A stretch of DNA of 8,360 nucleotides from an uncultured Clostridia bacterium (GTDB lineage Bacteria; Bacillota; Clostridia; Oscillospirales; CAG-272), in contig CAMGGT010000020.1 of assembly GCA_946055715.1 (NCBI GenBank), forward strand, positions 1 through 8,360, in the 5' to 3' direction. Of the stretch, positions 4,438 to 8,360 are shown in pieces (the stretch's first letter is position 1; each line of letters opens with the position of its first letter). The notes under the pieces are model-generated. The model searched no databases, had not been told where the DNA came from, and was given only the letters and a program-made list of their open reading frames with translations. A program made the translations under genes and the position numbers.

Positions 4438-6060
4438 TCACAGCAGGTCTTTGGTCTCGATGAAGTCCATGTCGGTAAATTCCTGGTTCTCGCCGCACAT
4501 GGCCCAGATGAAGGAATAGGCGCGTGTGCCCACGCCGGAATGGATGGACCAGCTGGGAGAGATGACGGCCTCTTCGTTGTGCATGATGATGTGGCGGGTC
4601 TCTTTGGGCTCGCCCATCATGTGAAAGACCACATCATTTTCGCCCATGTCAAGATACAGATACACTTCCATGCGGCGGTCGTGGGTGTGGCAGGGCATGG
4701 TGTTCCAGTTGGAACCCGGCTCCAGTTGGGTCAGGCCCATAGCCAGCTGGCAGGACTGCATGACCTCGGGATGGATGTACTGGTTGATGACGCGCTTGTT
4801 ACACTCTTCCACAGAACCGCAGGGCACCTTTTTGGCCTTGGTGATGTCGATCTTGCGGATGGGATAAGCGGTGTGCGCCGGGCAGGAGGAAACATAGAAT
4901 TTGGCGGGCTGTTCGGGGTCGCAGGAGCGGAAGGAAATGTCCTTGTTGCCCATGCCGATGTAAATGCCGTCGCGGGGGTTCATCTCATATTCGGTGCCGT
5001 CCACGGTGATGACGCCCTTGCCGCCGATGTTGATGCAGCCCATTTCGCGGCGCTGCAGAAAATAGTCTGCGGCCAGTTCTTTTCCGGCTTCCAGCTTCAG
5101 CGTCTGGAATACGGGCATCAGACCCGCGGTGATGATGCGGTCGATGTGGCTGTAGACCATGCGGATGTTGTCTTTGGTAAACAGGTTCTTGATGTGAAAC
5201 TCCTCTCTGAGTCTCTTGGTGTCATACGTGCGCACGTCTTTGGCGTTTGCGGCTTGCCTGACTTCCATGGTTTCTTGCTCCTCCTTCAGATAATGTCCCC
5301 ACACCTCGATCTGGGTCAGTGCCGCCCAGGAGAGAGGGTAGGAGATTTGTTTGAAATTTTGCAATTGAATAAACGATGTCACTTTCGGGGCGAAGGTCAC
5401 CGCCTGCCCCGCGGCGGTCATCTCAAAGTGACCGGTCTCTGTCGTCCCGTCCGAAAACAGGATCTCGATCTCTTTCCAATAGGTGTCATGCGGAAAATCC
5501 GCCCGGAGGTAAAACACGATCTTGTCGGTTTCGATCTCGCGGCCGAAGTCCAGCCGATAGATCAGGTCCTCCCGTGCGCCCCCCGCCCAGGAATGGAAGG
5601 GATAGGGGCCGTGTCCCTCGTTGCGGCAGATGCCGTCAATGGCGTTGCGCTCATAAAAGCAGGGGTCCTCACGGGTCACAAAGTTGGCCTCAGCATGGGG
5701 AAACAGGCGCGACACGCCGTGGCGGTCATAAGGGTTCAGGGCCAGGTTGCGGTAAGCGATGATCTCGTCGGGCGTTGCCTCGCGGAGGGTGTGGCGGTCG
5801 CCCGCAAAGGCATCCGGCGCATAGCAGGCGCGGCGGGCATAGTCAAAGGGGATCTCAAACGAAAAATCCCCATTCGGCACATACACCGTGGCCTCCCCCA
5901 GCGTATCCTCCAGTTGCATCACCGCAAATGAGGCGTCCGACAGCGACACATAAAGCACGTCCCCCGGCCGGTATTCGCCCTGCCAGCACTCGTCGACCGC
6001 CTCGCCGCAAAAGGCAAAACGCTCGGACTTGTTGACATCCAGCAATTTGACAGTTATCAT
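4438..6060 (-). CDS. kduI: Fusion: discoidin-like module + KduI isomerase
   Basis: This 540-residue protein is the first gene of the operon. Residues 265-540 form a complete 276-residue 5-keto-4-deoxyuronate isomerase (KduI/DhuI), strongly resembling E. coli KduI from MEVRQ through MVYSHIDRII, NTMPCHTH.RRMEVY and SPSWSIHSGVGT to the end. The metal ligands are present at H458, H460, E465 and H507. The enzyme isomerises 4-deoxy-L-threo-5-hexosulose uronate to 3-deoxy-D-glycero-2,5-hexodiulosonate, and the next gene's reductase acts on that product. Residues 1-264 are extra: a beta-rich stretch (1-75) and a discoidin (F5/8 type C)-like part (about 105-256) containing a RNAIDG motif, LDFGREIETDKIVFYLR, a conserved-looking ADFPHDTYW, ILFSDG and a closing IEVWG. 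No signal peptide is seen, so it is cytoplasmic. The start at 6060 has AAAGGAG (6067-6073) 6 nt upstream and an extended -10 promoter. An internal ribosome site before M265 may also give free KduI. Confidence 0.9.
   Translation of the reverse strand: MITVKLLDVNKSERFAFCGEAVDECWQGEYRPGDVLYVSLSDASFAVMQLEDTLGEATVYVPNGDFSFEIPFDYARRACYAPDAFAGDRHTLREATPDEIIAYRNLALNPYDRHGVSRLFPHAEANFVTREDPCFYERNAIDGICRNEGHGPYPFHSWAGGAREDLIYRLDFGREIETDKIVFYLRADFPHDTYWKEIEILFSDGTTETGHFEMTAAGQAVTFAPKVTSFIQLQNFKQISYPLSWAALTQIEVWGHYLKEEQETMEVRQAANAKDVRTYDTKRLREEFHIKNLFTKDNIRMVYSHIDRIITAGLMPVFQTLKLEAGKELAADYFLQRREMGCINIGGKGVITVDGTEYEMNPRDGIYIGMGNKDISFRSCDPEQPAKFYVSSCPAHTAYPIRKIDITKAKKVPCGSVEECNKRVINQYIHPEVMQSCQLAMGLTQLEPGSNWNTMPCHTHDRRMEVYLYLDMGENDVVFHMMGEPKETRHIIMHNEEAVISPSWSIHSGVGTRAYSFIWAMCGENQEFTDMDFIETKDLL
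5266..5286 (-). promoter_or_regulatory. Internal ribosome site and ATG for KduI domain
   Basis: On the minus strand AAGGAGGAG (5286-5278) is followed by 9 nt and an in-frame ATG (5268-5266). That ATG codes for M265, exactly where ordinary KduI proteins begin; from it to the stop is 276 codons, the usual KduI length. The inter-domain linker KEEQET is simply the translated SD region. This suggests independent or additional initiation producing free KduI. Whether it is used in the cell cannot be seen from sequence. Confidence 0.6.
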
Positions 6061-6082
6061 GGCATACTCCTTTCAGTATAGT

Positions 6083-6111
6083 ATTATAGCATGCAAATAC
6101 CCCAAAGGCAA
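6083..6111 (-). promoter_or_regulatory. Promoter of uronate catabolic operon
   Basis: On the minus strand TTGCCT (6111-6106), a 17-bp spacer ending in TGC, and a perfect TATAAT (6088-6083) form an extended -10 promoter. Transcription would start near 6076, leaving a leader of about 16 nt that just contains the AAAGGAG ribosome site. There is no room for a riboswitch or attenuator, so any control should act at operator sites around the promoter. Confidence 0.8.
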
Positions 6112-6162
6112 GCCCAAATGCGGAAAATCTTTGCATTCCCGGGCAGAATTTCCGGGGGCGTA

Positions 6163-6188
6163 GGGGCTGTTGCGGACGCAACATCCCC
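6163..6188. repeat. GGGGCTGTTGC hairpin in divergent spacer
   Basis: GGGGCTGTTGC (6163-6173) pairs with GCAACATCCCC (6178-6188) around loop GGAC, with one C/T mismatch. Including the A before it, the 12-mer AGGGGCTGTTGC is identical to 2101-2112, and the arm resembles the terminator arm at 2336. Neither strand has a U-tract after it, so it is listed as a dispersed hairpin and not as a terminator. Confidence 0.55.
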
Positions 6189-6269
6189 AAGTTTATAAGT
6201 AATAGTGAAGAGTGAAAAAGCGGTAAGTTTTTCGCATGTAGCATAAGTCGACCGAAGGCCTGCAAGATG

Positions 6270-6312
6270 CCTTCCCCGGCGGGAAGGGGACCGCGAAGCG
6301 GTGGAAGGAGCC
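6270..6312. repeat. Dispersed two-hairpin repeat, copy 2
   Basis: The hairpin CCTTCCC-CGGC-GGGAAGG (6270-6287) is followed by ACCGC-GAA-GCGGT (6290-6302). Bases 6286-6312 are the exact reverse complement of 9-35. As in copy 1, a constant block sits beside a hairpin whose own sequence varies (CCTCCCTCC in copy 1, CCTTCCC here), so the stem is kept by paired changes. Confidence 0.7.
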
Positions 6313-6514
6313 GGCGGGACGAAAAGCAGAGAATTATGCATTGCAAAGAACCGAGTTCTTGCTGTTGCCTTTCGTCCTCGGCTGTGTGTTCTGCGGTACT
6401 GTCTCCCTCTCCTTCAGTCGTCTCAGATGCCGGGCGCCGGTGCAAATGTACGAAGAAGTGGCAAACAACAGTTCCGTTTTCTTTATTTTAGCGTTTTTCC
6501 TGTGGCGGAAACAC
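6313..6514. other. Gene-free stretch in divergent spacer, nothing supported
   Basis: Open frames cross this part on both strands (for example 6341-6775 plus and 5855-6445 minus), but none has a ribosome site, recognisable protein pattern or a boundary that respects the neighbouring genes and promoters. The rest of the 605-base spacer is accounted for by the operon promoter, two hairpin repeats and the plus-strand promoter. Confidence 0.5.
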
Positions 6515-6544
6515 TTGACGGCAGACAAAGAGGTGTGCTATACT
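6515..6544 (+). promoter_or_regulatory. Promoter of LRR lipoprotein gene
   Basis: TTGACG (6515-6520) and TATACT (6539-6544) are 18 bp apart, and TGC directly precedes the -10, giving an extended -10 promoter with 5/6 matches in both boxes. It lies about 120 nt before the start codon. The leader holds two GC-rich imperfect hairpins (CCGGGAGGC.../GCCTGCCCGG and CCGCGCTC.../GAGGCGCGG) before the ribosome site. Confidence 0.78.
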
Positions 6545-6665
6545 ATATCTGTAGAAGTATATCCGCGCTGTCCCCACACCGGGAGGCATCGCCTGCCCGG
6601 CAGCTTTCGATCATTGCTGTTTGTCCGCGCTCATCGAGGCGCGGCGGGAAAGGAACGGTACAGTT

Positions 6666-7766
6666 ATGAAACATTCCGTCAGACTCTTTGTTTTGCTTGC
6701 GCTTTGCGCTGTCGTTTGCGCGCTTGCCTGCGCTTGCGGCACCTCCGACACCGTCGTGCAGGGGCAGAACGGTGAAAAGTACACCCTCCGTCAGGACGGT
6801 ACCTACCACTTGACGTATGTCCCCGAAGAGGCCGAGGGCGTGTATGAAGTGCCCAACAGCTTTGAGGGACATGCCGTCTCGGGCGTGGGTGATTATGCCT
6901 TTGACGGGTGCATCAACCTGACTGCCGTGGTATTGCCGCAGGGCATCCGTTCCATCGGCACACAGGCATTTACCGACTGCACCGCTCTTTCTTCCGTCAC
7001 CTTCCCGAGCACGGTGCAGTCGGTGGGCGCATGGGCCTTCAAGGGGTGCAGTTCGCTGACGCAACTGGAGCTGCCCGCCTCGCTTACCGCCATCTCTGAC
7101 TTTGCCTTCGCCGGTTGCCCGGCATTGCAGACCGTCACTCTGCCCACGGGGCTGACGGCGCTGGGCAAGTCTGCCTTCTATGACTGCGGGGCACTTTCCT
7201 CCGTGACCCTGCCGGCCGGCCTCGCTTCCATCGGAGAGAGCGCATTCCGCGATTGCACCGCGCTTGCCGAGGTCGTCTTCGCACAGGGCAGCCGTCTGAC
7301 CTCCGTTGGCTCATACGCTTTCTTCGGTTGCTCGTCGCTCGCGGCCGTCTCCCTGCCGCAGGGCGTGACCGAGATCGGCTCTCAGGCCTTCCGCAATTGC
7401 ACCGCTCTTGCCTCGGCAGAGATGCCCGCTGCGCTCCGCTCCATCGGCACCTCGGCCTTTGCCGACTGTGCGGTGCTGTCCGCCGTGACGCTGCCCGCAG
7501 GGCTTGAGGAGATCGGCGACTATGCCTTCTCGGGGTGCGCGCGCCTCTCGTCCGCGACCGTCCCCGCTTCCGTCAGCCAAATCGGCCGGTATGCCTTTGC
7601 CGACTGCACACGCCTGTCTTCCGTGACCTTCGAGAATACCGAGGGCTGGTTCGTCAACCGTATGGCAGGTGCCACCACCGGTGACGCGGTTGATCTTGCC
7701 GACCCGCAGCGCGCGGCCGAGGCCATAAGAAGTACATACGTCTCCTACTATTGGAAGCGCGGCTAA
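6666..7766 (+). CDS. BspA-like leucine-rich-repeat (LRR_5) lipoprotein
   Basis: This 366-residue exported protein starts at 6666, where GGAAAGGAA lies about 10 nt upstream and a signal peptide follows at once (MKHSVRLFVLLALCAVVCAL). The next residues ACAC offer a lipobox-like cysteine (C22 or C24), so it is probably a lipoprotein on the outer face of the membrane. After a short linker it carries eleven BspA-type repeats with the pattern G-x-x-AF-x-x-C-x-x-L-x-x-V-x-LP, with the AF phenylalanines at 79, 102, 125, 148, 171, 194, 219, 242, 265, 288 and 311. The period is 23 except one repeat of 25 (194 to 219). A non-repeat C-terminus (about 322-366) ends YVSYYWKRG; no cell-wall anchor is seen. 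Such proteins are common on gut and oral Clostridia and bind proteins or host surfaces; the ligand here is unknown. It is probably co-transcribed with the following gene, and its link to the divergent uronate operon is unproven. Confidence 0.9.
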   Translation: MKHSVRLFVLLALCAVVCALACACGTSDTVVQGQNGEKYTLRQDGTYHLTYVPEEAEGVYEVPNSFEGHAVSGVGDYAFDGCINLTAVVLPQGIRSIGTQAFTDCTALSSVTFPSTVQSVGAWAFKGCSSLTQLELPASLTAISDFAFAGCPALQTVTLPTGLTALGKSAFYDCGALSSVTLPAGLASIGESAFRDCTALAEVVFAQGSRLTSVGSYAFFGCSSLAAVSLPQGVTEIGSQAFRNCTALASAEMPAALRSIGTSAFADCAVLSAVTLPAGLEEIGDYAFSGCARLSSATVPASVSQIGRYAFADCTRLSSVTFENTEGWFVNRMAGATTGDAVDLADPQRAAEAIRSTYVSYYWKRG

Positions 7767-7796
7767 TAATCAACCACATCAAACAAGCAAGGAGCG

Positions 7797-7821
7797 GGGG
7801 GAAAGCCGACGGTTTTCCCCC
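7797..7821 (+). promoter_or_regulatory. Intergenic hairpin between SD and start codon
   Basis: GGGGGAAAGCC (7797-7807) pairs with GGTTTTCCCCC (7811-7821) over 11 bp with one G-U pair and loop GAC. It is followed by TCTGAAAC, not a U-tract, so it is not a standard terminator. The only strong SD nearby, AAGGAG (7789-7794), is just before it, and the next gene's ATG (7833) is 11 nt after it. Folding would bring SD and ATG to about 13 nt apart. Confidence 0.5.
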
Positions 7822-7832
7822 TCTGAAACTAC

Positions 7833-8360
7833 ATGTCCGATTACGAAAGATACAGCGATTCCGACCACCGCGACAATGACGACGAGAAGCTTTACCCCGT
7901 TCCCCTCTGGATCCGAATCACAAAGATTCTGGCCAAGCTCATGCTTGTCGCCATTTGTCTTGCAACGGTGGGGCTGCTGGTCTTCCGGATGATCTTTGCC
8001 TCCTACTATCCCGCAGTCGCAAAGCAACTGTACATGACCGACGCGCTTCGCGCCGCCTATGTCGAAAACGGGCAACTGGATGCTTATACCCAGAACCTGC
8101 TCATCCCCTATGAGAGCCCCCAAGACGCCTCCTTCTCCGCCGACAACCTCATTTTCCTGTATACGCCCGGCAGTCTGCAATGCAGTCTGCGGGTCAACCG
8201 CAAGGCATATGAAGACATTGCCGAGGCAAAAGGTGTCGATTTGCCTTCCGAAATCGAGGGGTTTTTGTCATTTTCGCTCTATTACGGTGGTGAGGAGGTA
8301 GTAGATGTCTGCTACACCCCCACCCATGTAGAGTGTACCACACGGCTGTATTATGACTAT
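7833..8360 (+). CDS. Single-pass membrane protein, partial, unknown function
   Basis: The frame is open from ATG 7833 to the window edge (176 codons, no stop), so the gene is truncated by the window. An in-frame TGA at 7824 and the next ATG lying inside the membrane segment fix the start. Residues 1-20 are very acidic and hydrophilic (MSDYERYSDSDHRDNDDEKL). A membrane helix follows at about 32-56 (ILAKLMLVAICLATVGLLVF), and residues 57-176 are soluble, rich in beta-type stretches and tyrosine. Positive residues (R28, K31, K35) before the helix and an ordinary single-pass layout suggest the C-terminal part is outside. No SD lies at the normal distance; AAGGAG is 38 nt upstream across a hairpin. 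It is 66 nt after the LRR lipoprotein gene on the same strand with no terminator between, so the two are likely one operon, possibly both envelope functions. I do not recognise a named family. Confidence 0.75.
   Translation, partial: MSDYERYSDSDHRDNDDEKLYPVPLWIRITKILAKLMLVAICLATVGLLVFRMIFASYYPAVAKQLYMTDALRAAYVENGQLDAYTQNLLIPYESPQDASFSADNLIFLYTPGSLQCSLRVNRKAYEDIAEAKGVDLPSEIEGFLSFSLYYGGEEVVDVCYTPTHVECTTRLYYDY

Noticed and set aside
4540..5931. Plus-strand open frame of 463 codons across the kduI fusion
   Set aside because: Antisense shadow: the Val/Gly/His/Asp-rich protein has no recognisable domain and the minus strand carries a definite KduI.
6163..6188. Hairpin as intrinsic terminator in the divergent spacer
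   Set aside because: No U-tract on either strand and no gene ends there.
5855..6445. Minus-strand frame running from the spacer into the kduI fusion gene
   Set aside because: It crosses the operon promoter and overlaps the real start out of frame; no ribosome site or domain pattern.
7779..8180. Minus-strand frame of 133 codons opposite the last gene
   Set aside because: The plus strand has a coherent acidic tail plus membrane helix fixed by an in-frame stop; the minus frame looks like an antisense shadow.

Overview
The window looks like a chromosomal stretch of a moderately GC-rich, spore-former-related gut Clostridium (Oscillospiraceae/Ruminococcaceae-like). The signs are a SpoVB-type flippase, a 23-residue-repeat BspA-like lipoprotein, strong AAGGAG-type ribosome sites, and gaps full of short dispersed hairpin repeats. 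The taxonomic reading is inference; no rRNA or marker gene is present.

Layout: bases 1-522 are gene-free and hold a patchwork of hairpin repeats followed by a candidate promoter. Bases 523-2097 (+) encode a SpoVB-like MOP-superfamily flippase. Bases 2098-2417 form a convergent gap with an array of four mini-hairpins and two minus-strand terminators. Bases 6060-2418 (-) are a three-gene operon with its own extended -10 promoter. Bases 6061-6665 are a divergent spacer with another dispersed repeat copy and a good plus-strand promoter. Bases 6666-7766 (+) encode a leucine-rich-repeat lipoprotein. Bases 7833-8360 (+) are the first 176 codons of a single-pass membrane protein that runs off the window.

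The operon encodes three consecutive steps of unsaturated uronic acid catabolism. A GH88 unsaturated glucuronyl hydrolase releases the 4,5-unsaturated uronate left by a polysaccharide lyase. A KduI/DhuI-type isomerase converts the opened 5-keto-4-deoxyuronate. An SDR-family KduD/DhuD-type reductase then makes 2-keto-3-deoxygluconate. The lyase, transporter, KDG kinase and aldolase are not in the window. The substrate (glycosaminoglycan or plant uronan) cannot be fixed, although GH88 points toward glycosaminoglycan-like disaccharides.

The most unusual object is the operon's first gene. It is a 540-residue fusion of a ~264-residue N-terminal beta-rich/discoidin-like module to a complete 276-residue KduI. 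The junction linker is encoded by an intact Shine-Dalgarno sequence placed 9 nt before an in-frame ATG at the canonical KduI start. This suggests two genes joined by loss of a stop codon, and possible production of both a fusion and a free KduI. Other points of interest are a hairpin between the only good SD and the start codon of the last gene, a tandem mini-hairpin array, and families of dispersed hairpins shared between the gaps.
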